Shown: positions 8,762 through 19,580 of the stretch, piece by piece
Layout: each line of letters starts with the position of its first letter
Position numbering within the stretch: position 1 is the first letter of the stretch
Made by a program: the position numbers and the translations under genes
Assembly: GCF_001757105.1 (NCBI RefSeq)
Contig: NZ_MDHN01000013.1
Coordinates: forward strand, 151,842 to 215,841
Direction of reading: 5' to 3'
Length of the DNA: 64,000 nt
From: Alteromonas confluentis
GTDB taxonomy: Bacteria; Pseudomonadota; Gammaproteobacteria; Enterobacterales; Alteromonadaceae
Notes under the pieces: generated by a model
Databases searched by the model: none
Told to the model about the DNA's origin: nothing
What the model saw: the letters and a program-made list of their open reading frames with translations, nothing else

Positions 8762-11700
8762 ATGAAACTCACAAAAATAGCAACGGTAGTCAGTGGCATC
8801 ATGCTACTGTCTGCGTGCGGAGAAAAAAGTACTACAAACGTAACCCTACCGCCTGATCCGGCGTTGACCGGGGTATTTGTCGACAGCCCCGTTGCGGGCC
8901 TTGGTTACCGTTCAGAGTCGGTGGCGAGCGGCACAACAAATGATGCCGGGGAGTTTTCCTACTTCCGTGGTGAACAACTGACTTTCTTTATCGGCGATCT
9001 GGTATTTCCGGATGCGCCGGCGTCCAGCGTAATTTCACCGTTGGATTTATTTGCTACCGACAACGCATTCAATCAGTCGGTGGTAAATACCCTCAGACTA
9101 ATGCAATCGCTGGATACCGACGGTGACCCGTCAAACGGCATTACCATCAGTGCGAATGCCGCAGCCGCGGCGGAAATGGTGCTAGCCGACGGCGAAACTG
9201 TGCAGGATTTCTTTGCTCAGTCTGATGCTGATTTTGCGGCCGACGTAGAAGTATGGCTGGCCGCGGCTGGTGGTGCCAGCAGTACGCTGGTAGGTAAAGA
9301 CGCCGCCATCAGTCATTTTGTTGAATACCTTGAAACAGAGCGCGGTACCCTGTTCCCCAACACGTTTGACGTAGACCTGTTTGTCGGTTCCGTTTACGCG
9401 CCGGTAAGAAGCGGCCGAAACGTAACCCAGAGTGAGTATGCCTTTACCCCAGCAAATGAAGACAATCTCACCGGCACCTTCACCCAAACCACAACAGAAG
9501 GTGAAGTAAGTGGTGAATACCATTTTGATTTTGGTCGTAAAGTGATGGTGCTGACTGTTGGCGATTCACAAAAGTACTTGATAGCTCGCGCCTTTAACAC
9601 CGTGAATCAGGTTTATAGTCTGTGCGATGGCAGTGCTGACGATGCGCAAAGTTTGGTTGGTCAGGTGGAAGCTTGTCTGGCCGCAGACGATCCGATGAGT
9701 GCGGTATTTGCCTTCAGTGAAGAGCAGGCCGCAGCAGAGTTTGAACGCCTGGTAGAAGCCGCAAATTCTGTGCAGGCTGCGCTGGAAGAAAACTTCGATA
9801 CCGACACCGATACCTTCTTCTCATCGGCTTACAAGCGACTCAGTGAAGAGCCAGATGCTGGACCGTTGTATATCAAAACGGGCGGCAGTCCGGTTGTAGA
9901 CCCTACCACTGGCCACCTTATCCTGGAAGGCGATAGATTTAGCATTGGTAATGCAGCGGCCAATCCATTGGCGAGCACATCAGGTTCCGACACCGTCGGC
10001 ACGGGTATTTACAACATCAGTGAAGGTTTCACCATCAGCTTCGATGTAATTGCACACAACGGTGGCGGTTCGTTCTCACTATATGTTGATAACAACACCA
10101 CCGGCCAAGATAACTCCGTACACGGTGCAGCGAGTAAATTTGTCAGTATCGGCTTATCCGGCGATGAACTCGCGCCGGGTAGCCGCTTCACCTACACCTA
10201 TGTGCCAGGCGCCGATGTTAACGGCGGCGATCCGGCAGCCGATGATGCGAAAATTCTCGACCCGACCGTCACCAACAGTTTCTTCCAACTTCGCACCGAC
10301 TCCAGCGCGGCAATCACACTGGATAACCTGCGTATTGAAACGGTAGCCAGTGCGGTTGAGCCAGTAGAACCGACACCTGTTGAACCCGAAGAGCCTGAGG
10401 TGCCGGTCACTATTCCTCGATTGGGCTTACCGCTTAGCTACAGCCTTGCAGGCATCGGCGATGATATTTTCTCTGTTGCTTTCGCGTCGGCCGAGGATGC
10501 AGAAGGCAACGATGTGCCGCTGTTCGTATCCACCGGTGGTTCTGTCACGCTGGTAGAAAGCGGTATTCAGCTGGATGGTGGTCGCTTTACGTTGGGTAAT
10601 ACCTATCCGGATAACGTCAGTGCCGCTGACAACACCACCTTGTCTGGTGCGCTGGATTTAAGCCGCCCTTATAACGTGGTGTTTGATGTGGTTTCCGCCG
10701 AAGATACGGAAGGAGACAATAAATTCCAGATTTATGTAGACAACAACACTTCCGGCAGCGCCAACTCTTATCTTGGTGGCGACTCGCGCTTTTATAATGA
10801 GCCGGTAACGTCACTCGTGGCAGGCACTACGGTAACGGTGCCCGGACAGGTGGCCAGCCAGAACTCCTACCTGCAATTTCGCACCGAAAGCGGCTCTATT
10901 GTGGTGATCGACAACATCCGCATCGAATATGTGCAAGCAAACACCTTGCTGGAAGAGACCTTTGAAACCGACGTCGACACAATGTTTACCGCGGCGTACA
11001 AGAGTACAGACGGTAGTGGTACCGTACCGTTCTACAGCGTGACCGGGGGCGGCAGCGGCCTGGTTATTTCAGATGGCGAACTGGCTATCGACAGTGCCCG
11101 CTTCTCTATCGGTAATACTACGCCAGACGTGGATACCACCGATGCTGATACCGTTACCAGCGGTATGCTGGATCTCAGTCGTGAATACACCATCAGTATG
11201 GATATCGTGTCGGTGGAAGACACGGAAGGAAACAATAACTTCCAGATTTATGCCGACAACAACACCAGCAGTAGCGGTAAATCCGTTCATGGTAGTGCGT
11301 CGAAGTTCTACAGTGAACAAATTACCGCACTGACACCGGGTCAACGACTTACCATTGAAGGCTTCATTGCTACCCCATCATCGTTCCTGCAACTGCGAAC
11401 GGAAAGTGGGGGCAAAGTGGTGATTGATAATCTGGTGATTGCTTACACCGGCGATGCAGAGCCGCAGGCATTCAGCTGTGCGGATGAACCGGATCTGTAT
11501 TTCTGTGATGATTTTGCCAGTGGCACTACAGATAACTTCAACTTGATTTCGGATGTATCAGGCAGTAATGGTCCCCAGGGCGTGTTCGATATTCTCGATG
11601 ACGACGGCAATAACGTGCTGCGCTACACCGCAGGCGGTGAAGGGGGTGAAATCTTCCTGCTGAATGAAGCAGCCATGGCGAACGTGCCGGATAGCGGCGA

Positions 11701-14700
11701 TTACTTTGTGGAAGCCCGTATTCGTCCCCGTCAGAACAGTACCACCCGCAATAAGCAAATCTTCCTGTTAGGTCGCTACGACAGCGCAGGAAATTGGTAT
11801 GGCGGTGGTCTGAATGTGCAGAACTCTTTTTCCAGCACCCAGGTGGAAGTGGCTATGAGCACTGAGGGCAGCATTGCCCGTCCGGTACAGGCAAAATCGC
11901 CTATTCTGCTTGGTGAAGCGGGTGGCACAGATGGCACCTGGTATCGTGTTCGTTTTGAAATGATCGGTGAAAACCTTACCGTTTATCTCGATGGCGAAAA
12001 TATGGGTACCACTACCGATGGCCAGTACACGGCGAAAGGTCTGGTTGGCATGTTCACCAATAACCGCTCGTTTGAAATTGACGATGTGAAAATTGGTGAC
12101 CCGACGATTAAACCGGTACAACTGACCCTAGACTACAAAGATGCCACTTGGGAAACCACAACTAGCAGTGATGATCTGTATGTCTACGTGACAGCAATTC
12201 AGAACGATGGTGTCACCGACGATACTTTCTCAGTCGTCAGCAGCAATCCTTCTGTGGTGAACTTGGAAATTGATGGGCCGACAGTGAAGGCGACGCCGGT
12301 GGCAGCAGGTACTGCTACCCTGACGTTTACTTCAGGTTCTGATCCCACGTTAAGAAAAACCATCGACGTGACGGTGGAGGAAGGTTTCGTTATGCCAACT
12401 GGCACTTACGGCAACCTGACCGGCGATACCATGCCATACGCGGGTAAACAAAACGCGCACATTGATACCTCGTTGGCGCTGACATTCGATGATACGCCGG
12501 TACTCGGAGATGTGGGGGAGATCCGTATTTACGATGCCGCCGACGATACGCTGGTGGATGTGGTCAATGTGGGCGTTGACGAAGACTTTATCGGCTATGC
12601 CGGTCAGGAACGTCAGCGCAAGGTGTACTACCGTCCGGTAAGCGTGGATGGTAATACGCTGATCATTAAGCCGCACAACCACGCGCTAGAATATGGTAAG
12701 TCCTATTATGTTGCCATTGCTGATTCTGTGGTTACCAGCGGTACGCTGAACGGTGAAGCTTTCGTTGGTCTGGGTAAAGACGCCAACTGGTCGTTCTCCA
12801 CCCGTGAGGCCGCGCCAGAAAGCAATTTGCTGGTGGTGGACGACGATGGCGAGGCTGACTTCAGAACCGTACAGGGCGCACTGAACTATGTGATGCAAAG
12901 CGTACCGTCTGACGAGGCCGCAACCATTACGGTGATGGCGGGTGAGTACGAAGAAATGATGCTGCTGCGTGATCACAACAACGTCACCATTCAGGGTGAG
13001 GATCGCGATAACACCATTGTTTATTACAACAACTTCGAGAGCTTCAACAGCGGCAGCGGAAAGAGTGAAGCGCCGGGCACCGGTACGCCTTCTGGTGGTC
13101 GTAGTGTGTTCCTCATTGAAGGCGTGGATAACCTTGTTCTGAATAACTTCACCTTGAAGAATAGCCATATCCGTGACAATCAGTACTCGAATCAGGCTGA
13201 AACTCTGTACTTCAACAGTGATAGTGGCCGCCTGACAGCCACCAACATGAACTTCATCAGTGAGCAAGACACCTTGCTGCTGAAAGGCTACAGTTGGTTC
13301 TATCAGTCGTTGATTGCCGGTAACGTCGACTTTATCTGGGGCTACGTGAACACCGCGCTGTTTGAGGAAAGTGAAATCCGTACCATTGGTGATTCCAAGA
13401 ACGGTGATCCAACCCAGGATACCGCTGGTGGCTATGTGCTGCAGGCCCGGGTGCCAGACATTAACAACAAAGGGTTTATTTTCCTGAACAGTGAATTTAC
13501 CCATGGTCCGGGCCCTCTTGGCAACGATGTGCTGGACAACTCTACTTACATCGCCCGCAGCGGTGGCAGCAGCAGTTACTTCGATAACATCACGCTGATC
13601 AACAACCGCTTTGACACCCATATTGCAGATATTGGCTGGGCGGGTGAAGGTATCAATAGTCAGCCTGCGCCGAATCCGAATCCAGCTACCGCAGCTGCTG
13701 GCTGGCGAGAATATGGCAGCATGGATATGCAGGGCAATCCGCTGGATTTATCTACCCGTCAGTTTGGTTATGAGTTGTCTGCCGGCGACGTGACGGCGCT
13801 AACAGACCGTAACAGTATCTTTGCTCACTACAACAGCGACGAAGGCTGGACACCCACTCCGCTAAATGCGCCTGTCATAACGCCAGTGGAGGATGATTTG
13901 GCTAACGGCTTTGCCGCATTTAACTTCGATCTTACCGGTGGTGCGGGTGGTACAGTTGTTACTGTGGACAATGGCGCTGACTTACAGGCCGCACTGAATA
14001 CCGCTGCCTCTACCAATACGCCGGTAACCGTGTATGTCGATGGTGTTATCACCGACGCTAATACGGGTGGAACAGGTAGTCCCATTGAAATCCGTGATAT
14101 GAACGATGTCTCTATTATTGGTGTTGCCGACCGAGGCGAGTTTGACGGTATCGGTATTCTCATCAAGCGCGCCAACAACGTGATAATTCAGAACCTGAAG
14201 ATCCACCACGTGTTAACCGAAGGCAAAGATGCCATTGGCATCGAAGGTGACAATGACGGTTCGACAACCAGTAATATCTGGATTGACCATAACGAGCTGT
14301 ACAGCACGTTGTCAGTAGACAAAGACTTCTATGACGGCTTGGTAGACAGTAAGCGGGGCGCGAAAAACATCACTATTTCGTATAACTATCTGCACGATCA
14401 CTGGAAAGCGTCGCTGCATGGTCATACGGAGTCGGATACCGACAGTGATAACACCGACCGCTTTATCACCTTCCACCACAACCGTTTTGAGAATATAGAG
14501 TCACGTCTGCCGCTGTTCCGCTACGGCTTCGGACACCTATACAATAACTACTACAACGGTATTTCCTCAACAGCCATCAACTCGCGAATCGGCGCAGAAT
14601 TGCAAATTGAGCACAATGTGTTTGAGCAAACGCAAAACCCCATTGTGTCGTTCTATTCTGACGTTATAGGTTACTGGAATACAGCAGGAAACGTGTTCGG

Positions 14701-14893
14701 GACCGGGGTTACATGGACTGAACCTGATGCTGGTGATGTATCAGCAGGGCCAGATGCTGAACCGACTTCCAGTTACACCGTACCTTACGATTATGCGTTG
14801 GACGATGCGGGTTCTGTGAAGGTGAAAGTTATTAATCATTCCGGTGTGGGTAAAATTGCCCAAGACGCTGAGGCTATTCCGGCCGTCGATTAA
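8762..14893 (+). CDS. Giant surface lipoprotein fusing pectin methylesterase (CE8) and pectate lyase (PL1)
   Basis: The ATG at 8762 follows GGAGA by 9 bases and begins a lipoprotein signal with lipobox LSAC (Cys19); Gly follows, so no inner-membrane retention signal is seen. The 2043-residue protein then has an N-terminal domain (about 30-330) and three related modules of about 170 residues (about 342-529, 553-725, 730-900), each with an EDTEGxNxFQIYxDNNT-like signature. A proline/glutamate linker near 530-550 follows the first module. Next come a LamG-like segment (903-1118), a BIG2-like Ig domain and a second Ig-like domain (1119-1354). CE8 at about 1355-1700 has Gln1478, Asp1503 in QDT and Asp1523 in DFIWG. 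PL1 at about 1730-2040 has WIDH (1840-1843) and RLPLFR (1915-1920). It would remove methyl esters and then cut the demethylated chain at the cell surface. Confidence 0.9.
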   Translation: MKLTKIATVVSGIMLLSACGEKSTTNVTLPPDPALTGVFVDSPVAGLGYRSESVASGTTNDAGEFSYFRGEQLTFFIGDLVFPDAPASSVISPLDLFATDNAFNQSVVNTLRLMQSLDTDGDPSNGITISANAAAAAEMVLADGETVQDFFAQSDADFAADVEVWLAAAGGASSTLVGKDAAISHFVEYLETERGTLFPNTFDVDLFVGSVYAPVRSGRNVTQSEYAFTPANEDNLTGTFTQTTTEGEVSGEYHFDFGRKVMVLTVGDSQKYLIARAFNTVNQVYSLCDGSADDAQSLVGQVEACLAADDPMSAVFAFSEEQAAAEFERLVEAANSVQAALEENFDTDTDTFFSSAYKRLSEEPDAGPLYIKTGGSPVVDPTTGHLILEGDRFSIGNAAANPLASTSGSDTVGTGIYNISEGFTISFDVIAHNGGGSFSLYVDNNTTGQDNSVHGAASKFVSIGLSGDELAPGSRFTYTYVPGADVNGGDPAADDAKILDPTVTNSFFQLRTDSSAAITLDNLRIETVASAVEPVEPTPVEPEEPEVPVTIPRLGLPLSYSLAGIGDDIFSVAFASAEDAEGNDVPLFVSTGGSVTLVESGIQLDGGRFTLGNTYPDNVSAADNTTLSGALDLSRPYNVVFDVVSAEDTEGDNKFQIYVDNNTSGSANSYLGGDSRFYNEPVTSLVAGTTVTVPGQVASQNSYLQFRTESGSIVVIDNIRIEYVQANTLLEETFETDVDTMFTAAYKSTDGSGTVPFYSVTGGGSGLVISDGELAIDSARFSIGNTTPDVDTTDADTVTSGMLDLSREYTISMDIVSVEDTEGNNNFQIYADNNTSSSGKSVHGSASKFYSEQITALTPGQRLTIEGFIATPSSFLQLRTESGGKVVIDNLVIAYTGDAEPQAFSCADEPDLYFCDDFASGTTDNFNLISDVSGSNGPQGVFDILDDDGNNVLRYTAGGEGGEIFLLNEAAMANVPDSGDYFVEARIRPRQNSTTRNKQIFLLGRYDSAGNWYGGGLNVQNSFSSTQVEVAMSTEGSIARPVQAKSPILLGEAGGTDGTWYRVRFEMIGENLTVYLDGENMGTTTDGQYTAKGLVGMFTNNRSFEIDDVKIGDPTIKPVQLTLDYKDATWETTTSSDDLYVYVTAIQNDGVTDDTFSVVSSNPSVVNLEIDGPTVKATPVAAGTATLTFTSGSDPTLRKTIDVTVEEGFVMPTGTYGNLTGDTMPYAGKQNAHIDTSLALTFDDTPVLGDVGEIRIYDAADDTLVDVVNVGVDEDFIGYAGQERQRKVYYRPVSVDGNTLIIKPHNHALEYGKSYYVAIADSVVTSGTLNGEAFVGLGKDANWSFSTREAAPESNLLVVDDDGEADFRTVQGALNYVMQSVPSDEAATITVMAGEYEEMMLLRDHNNVTIQGEDRDNTIVYYNNFESFNSGSGKSEAPGTGTPSGGRSVFLIEGVDNLVLNNFTLKNSHIRDNQYSNQAETLYFNSDSGRLTATNMNFISEQDTLLLKGYSWFYQSLIAGNVDFIWGYVNTALFEESEIRTIGDSKNGDPTQDTAGGYVLQARVPDINNKGFIFLNSEFTHGPGPLGNDVLDNSTYIARSGGSSSYFDNITLINNRFDTHIADIGWAGEGINSQPAPNPNPATAAAGWREYGSMDMQGNPLDLSTRQFGYELSAGDVTALTDRNSIFAHYNSDEGWTPTPLNAPVITPVEDDLANGFAAFNFDLTGGAGGTVVTVDNGADLQAALNTAASTNTPVTVYVDGVITDANTGGTGSPIEIRDMNDVSIIGVADRGEFDGIGILIKRANNVIIQNLKIHHVLTEGKDAIGIEGDNDGSTTSNIWIDHNELYSTLSVDKDFYDGLVDSKRGAKNITISYNYLHDHWKASLHGHTESDTDSDNTDRFITFHHNRFENIESRLPLFRYGFGHLYNNYYNGISSTAINSRIGAELQIEHNVFEQTQNPIVSFYSDVIGYWNTAGNVFGTGVTWTEPDAGDVSAGPDAEPTSSYTVPYDYALDDAGSVKVKVINHSGVGKIAQDAEAIPAVD

Positions 14894-14917
14894 AATACTC
14901 ACAACATGGAAGTAGCA

Positions 14918-14954
14918 AACACGCCTCCTGTGGTTTACAGGAGGCGTGTTTTTT
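14918..14954 (+). terminator. Strong rho-independent terminator of the pectin locus
   Basis: A perfect 14-bp stem, AACACGCCTCCTGT with ACAGGAGGCGTGTT, closes a 5-base loop (GGTTT) and runs into a T tract. It lies 24 bases after the stop of the pectinase fusion gene. Confidence 0.95.
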
Positions 14955-15038
14955 TACATGTTCTCTAATATAAATCTCTAAACCGGGCAGTCGCTTAGGG
15001 AAAATTCAGCATAGATGCTTTTACTTTCACTTACTCTT

Positions 15039-15053
15039 GGTCAATAATTGACC
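15039..15053. promoter_or_regulatory. Palindrome GGTCAATAATTGACC upstream of the 15.1-kb gene pair
   Basis: This is a perfect 6-bp inverted repeat with a 3-base spacer, 60 bases before the ATG at 15114. It may be an operator of the following two-gene unit. The stretch 14955-15113 holds no other recognisable feature apart from CAAGTT/AACTTG arms at about 15071-15095. Confidence 0.35.
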
Positions 15054-15113
15054 TGAGAGTGTATGAGGTGCAAGTTTGGTGTGGTAGCCAACTTGCTATT
15101 AGAGGTATCAGTC

Positions 15114-15446
15114 ATGTCGAGCATTATTGGTAATAATATCAATTCGGCGATTGTGTCTGGCATGAGCGGAATTCAAAACGCTTATGAGGGAATGACACAG
15201 GCTTCCGTAAATTTAGCGCAGCGCGCAGCCCAGACCAGTGTCGAACTTAATGGCACCGGCGATGTATTGGCTAATGCGTCACTCAATAGTTTGTCTAATG
15301 TGCGAAATACACTTCCGCAAAATGTAGGCAGCGTGACCGATGACCTAATTTCGCTGCAAATTAACAGTAAGAATGCACTGGCATCTGCCAAGGTTGTCGA
15401 TACAGCATTCGATACTGTTGGTACGATTATCGACACACTGACTTAA
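15114..15446 (+). CDS. Small alanine/asparagine-rich helical protein of unknown function
   Basis: The ATG at 15114 has AGAGGT 7 bases upstream, so it is preferred over an earlier in-frame ATG at 15063. The 110-residue product has no signal peptide or membrane segment. It is rich in Ala, Asn, Ser and Gln. The N-terminal stretch [20 protein letters not shown] and the C-terminal helix resemble in style the terminal helices of flagellar rod/hook proteins, but it is too short and lacks their core. It is followed after 7 bases by the HExxH protein gene, so the two probably form an operon. I do not recognise a function. Confidence 0.75.
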   Translation: MSSIIGNNINSAIVSGMSGIQNAYEGMTQASVNLAQRAAQTSVELNGTGDVLANASLNSLSNVRNTLPQNVGSVTDDLISLQINSKNALASAKVVDTAFDTVGTIIDTLT

Positions 15447-15453
15447 TAACAGT

Positions 15454-16329
15454 ATGAATATTGTCACGCCCATTCCAACGTCTTTAGTGTTCTCCACAGC
15501 CAATGTGAACACCGAATCTGCGCGCCGTGACAACCTATTAAAAGACACCATTCCGCCATCTAAAGATGCTGACCAAGGCGCTGCTGAGCAGGGGTTAGGA
15601 TCTGAATCCGATCGCGCCCGTACGCCCGGGCAAAAGCCTGCGCCGGTCACCTATGAGCGTCCGCAAATTCAAATTGATGCCGGCGCTGACGCATTGCAAC
15701 AAAACGACAATGTGGACAACCCGGAAACAGGCGCTGACAACGCCAACCAGGAAAGCGCGGGTAGAGAGTCGGCGGAAGAAAAGCAGCAACAACAAGCTGA
15801 ACAGGACGAAATTCAAGAACTCAAAGCGCGAGACCAGGAAGTTCGCCAGCACGAGCAGGCGCACTCAGCCCGTGGTGGCCAGTATGCGGGTTCGCCGCAA
15901 TATGAATACGAAACCGGCCCTGATAACAAACGTTACGCCACGGGTGGTGAAGTCAATATTGACGTGTCTGAGGCAGCTACGCCTGAAGATACTATCCAGA
16001 AAATGGAGCAAGTTCGTGCTGCTGCGCTAGCACCGGCTGAGCCTTCATCTCAAGATCTAAAAGTCGCCGCTGAAGCGGCCCAAAAAGCCAATGAGGCCAG
16101 AGCCGAAATGGCTAGCTCGTCAGCCTCAGGTGATGAGCAAGGGGCTGAAGTTTCATCGATTGCTGGGGAAGGTGATATCAGTTTGCAAGCTGAAGGTTCT
16201 CGGCAGTTGGAAATGGCTAATGAAGACGTTTCGCCAACTGATGAAATGCAGTCGCGGATTGGTGTCATTCAGGGGTTCTACAAAGCTACTGTGACCCCGA
16301 ACTCAGGAGGCTTCACTGTTAGCGCCTAG
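15454..16329 (+). CDS. Putative metalloprotease-related protein with HExxH motif (SprA-related family)
   Basis: This 291-residue protein is mostly low-complexity, Gln/Glu/Ala-rich and probably disordered at both ends. A conserved central block reads [18 protein letters not shown] and continues into [14 protein letters not shown] and [23 protein letters not shown] at 133-137 fits the HExxH zinc-protease signature. This block is the mark of a widespread but little-studied family labelled SprA-related or putative metalloprotease. No signal peptide is visible. It lies 7 bases after the small helical protein gene and ends at a shared terminator. Protease activity is an inference from the motif. 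Confidence 0.8.
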   Translation: MNIVTPIPTSLVFSTANVNTESARRDNLLKDTIPPSKDADQGAAEQGLGSESDRARTPGQKPAPVTYERPQIQIDAGADALQQNDNVDNPETGADNANQESAGRESAEEKQQQQAEQDEIQELKARDQEVRQHEQAHSARGGQYAGSPQYEYETGPDNKRYATGGEVNIDVSEAATPEDTIQKMEQVRAAALAPAEPSSQDLKVAAEAAQKANEARAEMASSSASGDEQGAEVSSIAGEGDISLQAEGSRQLEMANEDVSPTDEMQSRIGVIQGFYKATVTPNSGGFTVSA

Positions 16330-16354
16330 TGGTGATACTTATTCTTAAACGAAA

Positions 16355-16379
16355 AAAGCCAGCAATTTAAGCTGGCTTT
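16355..16379. terminator. Bidirectional terminator between the HExxH gene and tex
   Basis: The 9-bp stem AAAGCCAGC/GCTGGCTTT with a 7-base loop has A residues on the left and a short T-rich right flank, so it can serve both converging genes. Confidence 0.85.
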
Positions 16380-16398
16380 CTTGTATCAGGTCTTAACT

Positions 16399-18753
16399 TT
16401 ACTTCTGCTTCGCCTTCGCGAACGCATCTGCAAAAGCATTACCCATGGCGGCATTTGCTGGCGCTTGCGCCTGACGGTTGCCACCACCGTTGTTATTACG
16501 GTTTGGCTGACGGCCTTTGCCCTGCTTGCCTGCCGGTTTACCGGCTCCGCCCGCATTGCGTTTTTCCGCTGCCGCTGCCGGTGCTGGTGTGTCGTCCAAG
16601 CGCATAGTAAATGAAATGCGCTTACGCTGAACGTCTACTTCCAATACTTTTACCTTCACAATATCGCCGGCTTTCACCACTTCACGTGGATCAGAGATGA
16701 ACTTGTTGGTCAGCGCAGAAATGTGAACCAGACCATCCTGATGTACGCCCACGTCAACGAAGGCACCGAAGTTAGCCACGTTGCTCACTACGCCTTCTAA
16801 AATCATGCCAGGCTTCAGATCGCTAATGGTCTCAACGCCTTCTTTAAAGGTGGCTGTTTTAAACTCTGGGCGCGGGTCGCGGCCTGGCTTGTCGAGTTCT
16901 TTCAGAATGTCTTTAACCGTTGGTAAGCCAAACGCGTCGCTGGTGAAGTCTTCCGGTGCTAACTTACGCAGCAGATCGGTGTTTCCAATTAAATCGTTTA
17001 CCGCAACCTGGGTACGATCAACGATGTTGTCGACCACAGGATAAGATTCAGGGTGAACAGATGAAGCATCCAGTGGGTTTGAACCCGCCGTAATGCGCAG
17101 GAAGCCTGCCGCCTGTTCGAAGGCTTTAGGACCAAGACGTTCCACTTTCAGCAATGCTTTACGGTCTGGGAAGGCGCCGTTGGAATCACGGAAAGACACA
17201 ATGTTATGTGCCAGGGTTTTATTCAAACCAGACACGTAAGAAAGCAGTGCGGGAGACGCGGTATTTAAATCAACGCCAACGGCGTTTACACAGTCCTCAA
17301 TTACGCGGTCGAGGGATTTACCCAGTTGGCTCTGGCTTACGTCGTGCTGATATTGGCCAACACCAATGGCTTTAGGCTCAATTTTTACCAGCTCCGCGAG
17401 AGGGTCCTGCAGGCGACGGGCAATAGACACTGCGCCACGCAGTGATACATCCATACCCGGCAGTTCTTTAGAAGCCAGTTCAGATGCGGAGTAGACCGAT
17501 GCACCGGCCTCGCTCACCATAATCTTCTGCGCACCCAGTTCCGGCGCTGCTTTAAGCATTTCTGCTACCAGTTTGTCGGTTTCCCGCGATCCGGTGCCGT
17601 TACCAATACTGATGAGCTCGACTTTATGCTGCTTACACACATTGATAAGCGTGCGCATGGACTTGTCCCAAGCATTCTGCGGTGCGTGTGGGAAAATGGT
17701 ATTGGTAGCAACCACTTTACCGGTTTTATCAACCACAGCCACTTTCACACCGGTACGCAGACCTGGATCGAGGCCCATGGTCGTTTTAGCTCCGGCAGGG
17801 GCAGCCATCAACAGGTCATTAAGGTTTTTAGCAAATACGCTGATGGCTTCTTCTTCCGCTTGTTCACGCAGCGTGGAAAAAAGCTCTGTTTCCATGTGCA
17901 GGGCAATTTTGATTTTCCAGGTCCATTGTACAACCTGCTTTAAAAATGCGTCGGCAGCACGGCCTTTGTCCGCAATGCCATAGTGTTCGGCAATGACAAA
18001 TTCGCAGTGTGAAGGGGCTGTGGCGTCTTCATTTTGTGGATCCGCATTCAGCTGAATATGCAGCATGCCTTCGTTGCGACCACGGAACATGGCCAGTGCG
18101 CGGTGTGAAGGAACAGATTTCAGTTTTTCCTGGTGCTCAAAGTAATCTTTGTACTTAATCGCTTCCTGTTCTTTGCCCGGTGCTACGGTACTGGTCACGA
18201 ACGCATTGTCGTTGAGATACGCGCGGATTTTTGCCAGCAGACCGGCGTCCTCTGCAAAACGCTCCATCAGAATATAGCGTGCGCCTTCCAGCGCTGATTT
18301 AGTATCAGCAACGCCATTGTCTGCGCTGATAAATGCTTCAGCTTCATTTTCTGGGGTCAGAGTGGGGTCGTTAAACAGTTTGTCGGCCAACGGTTCTAAA
18401 CCGGCTTCAATGGCAATTTGGCCCTTCGTGCGGCGGCGGGGCTTGTAAGGCAGGTACAAATCTTCCAGCGTGGTTTTGCTGTCGGCGGAAACAATCTGGT
18501 TTTTCAGTTCATCAGAAAGCTTACCTTGCTCTTCAATAGACTTAAGGATCACGCCTCGACGATCTTCCAGTTCGCGAAGATAGGTGAGACGCTGTTCCAG
18601 GTTTCGAAGTTGAGAATCATCTAGTCCCTGTGTTGCCTCTTTCCTGTATCGAGCGATGAAAGGTACCGTTGAGCCTTCATCTAAAAGTGAAACGGCCGCT
18701 TGCACTTGAGTAGGGCTGACAGCGAGTTCTTCGGCAATTTTGTTGATAATCAT
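16399..18753 (-). CDS. tex: Tex family RNA-binding transcription accessory protein
   Basis: This 784-residue protein has the full Tex architecture. It has an N-terminal helical Tex region ([17 protein letters not shown]), a YqgF/RNase H-like domain around 330-450 ([18 protein letters not shown]), helix-hairpin-helix segments ([19 protein letters not shown]), and a C-terminal S1 RNA-binding domain ([21 protein letters not shown]). A basic Gly/Asn-rich tail ends the protein. Tex proteins bind nucleic acids and influence transcription; the precise role is unsettled. The gene lies downstream of greB on the same strand, a common pairing that suggests a shared transcription-related role. Confidence 0.95.
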   Translation of the reverse strand: MIINKIAEELAVSPTQVQAAVSLLDEGSTVPFIARYRKEATQGLDDSQLRNLEQRLTYLRELEDRRGVILKSIEEQGKLSDELKNQIVSADSKTTLEDLYLPYKPRRRTKGQIAIEAGLEPLADKLFNDPTLTPENEAEAFISADNGVADTKSALEGARYILMERFAEDAGLLAKIRAYLNDNAFVTSTVAPGKEQEAIKYKDYFEHQEKLKSVPSHRALAMFRGRNEGMLHIQLNADPQNEDATAPSHCEFVIAEHYGIADKGRAADAFLKQVVQWTWKIKIALHMETELFSTLREQAEEEAISVFAKNLNDLLMAAPAGAKTTMGLDPGLRTGVKVAVVDKTGKVVATNTIFPHAPQNAWDKSMRTLINVCKQHKVELISIGNGTGSRETDKLVAEMLKAAPELGAQKIMVSEAGASVYSASELASKELPGMDVSLRGAVSIARRLQDPLAELVKIEPKAIGVGQYQHDVSQSQLGKSLDRVIEDCVNAVGVDLNTASPALLSYVSGLNKTLAHNIVSFRDSNGAFPDRKALLKVERLGPKAFEQAAGFLRITAGSNPLDASSVHPESYPVVDNIVDRTQVAVNDLIGNTDLLRKLAPEDFTSDAFGLPTVKDILKELDKPGRDPRPEFKTATFKEGVETISDLKPGMILEGVVSNVANFGAFVDVGVHQDGLVHISALTNKFISDPREVVKAGDIVKVKVLEVDVQRKRISFTMRLDDTPAPAAAAEKRNAGGAGKPAGKQGKGRQPNRNNNGGGNRQAQAPANAAMGNAFADAFAKAKQK

Positions 18754-18904
18754 AGTAAGCTCTGTGGCCTTTAAATTTGTGTCCTGCCGGGTCGTCAGGC
18801 CCGACTAAATATTGGGTGTATTCACTGGTGCGCAAGTATATCACTGATGAATTCATGGTTAATGCTGTTTATCTCAGTGAATCCTTTGTTTTACGCAGGT
18901 GACG

Positions 18905-19390
18905 TTAAACTTTGTCTTCGGTATCGTACCAAATGCGGTTTATCCACCACTCGAAGATACCGGTTTCTGTTTTCACTGTGATGTCATCGTCTACCGATTT
19001 GCCAATCAGTGAGCGTGCCATGGGCGAATCCACGGAAATATAGTCCTTACGACCAAAAATTTCATCGTACCCGACAATGCGCAGCGTCATGGTTTTACCT
19101 TTGTCGTTCTCAATTTCTATCCAAGCGCCAAAAAACACTTTGCCCTCTTGTTGAGGCGAATAGTCGACGACTTTCAGGTTTTCCAAGCACTTGCGTAAAT
19201 AACGCACGCGACGGTCGATTTCCCGCAGGCGCTTTTTGTTGTACTGGTAATCCGCATTCTCGCTACGATCGCCGAGACTCGCGGCCCAGGTGACTTTGCG
19301 GGTTGTTTCGGGGCGTTCTTCCCGCCATAAATAGTCGAGCTCGTTTTGTAGCTTCCGATATCCATTACGGGTAATGAGTGGCGTGCGCAT
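18905..19390 (-). CDS. greB: Transcription elongation factor GreB
   Basis: This 161-residue protein begins with the Gre coiled-coil and its tip acidic residues (ASLGDRSENADYQYNKKR), followed by the C-terminal FKBP-like domain (PMARSLIGKSVDDDITVKT). GreB enters the secondary channel of RNA polymerase and stimulates cleavage of backtracked transcripts. FFGAWIEIE and IVGYDEIFGRKDYISVDSP are typical of GreB rather than GreA. It is separated from tex by about 150 bases, and its upstream side faces a divergent small membrane-protein gene. Confidence 0.95.
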   Translation of the reverse strand: MRTPLITRNGYRKLQNELDYLWREERPETTRKVTWAASLGDRSENADYQYNKKRLREIDRRVRYLRKCLENLKVVDYSPQQEGKVFFGAWIEIENDKGKTMTLRIVGYDEIFGRKDYISVDSPMARSLIGKSVDDDITVKTETGIFEWWINRIWYDTEDKV

Positions 19391-19580
19391 AGTAAAAATT
19401 CGCTATGTTTATGATTTTAAAACTAATCAATTATAAATTTGAGCCGATAAGCATTAAGCAATGTGGTTAATCAGCGCAAACACAAGTTTATAGGGTTATC
19501 TTGCGTAAAAAATGAACGAATTGTTGGTGAGTATGTCGAAATACTATCCATAATTAACATGGAAACGAGTGAATATTATT

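Noticed and set aside
9786..11460. The three repeats in the pectinase gene as possible DNA-level tandem repeats
   Set aside because: They are similar at protein level but clearly diverged at base level, so they are old protein modules rather than recent DNA duplications.
12686..13621. A 311-codon open frame on the minus strand inside the pectinase fusion gene
   Set aside because: It is antisense to conserved CE8 motifs, has no recognisable family features, and such long shadows are common opposite GC-balanced repeat-rich coding sequence.
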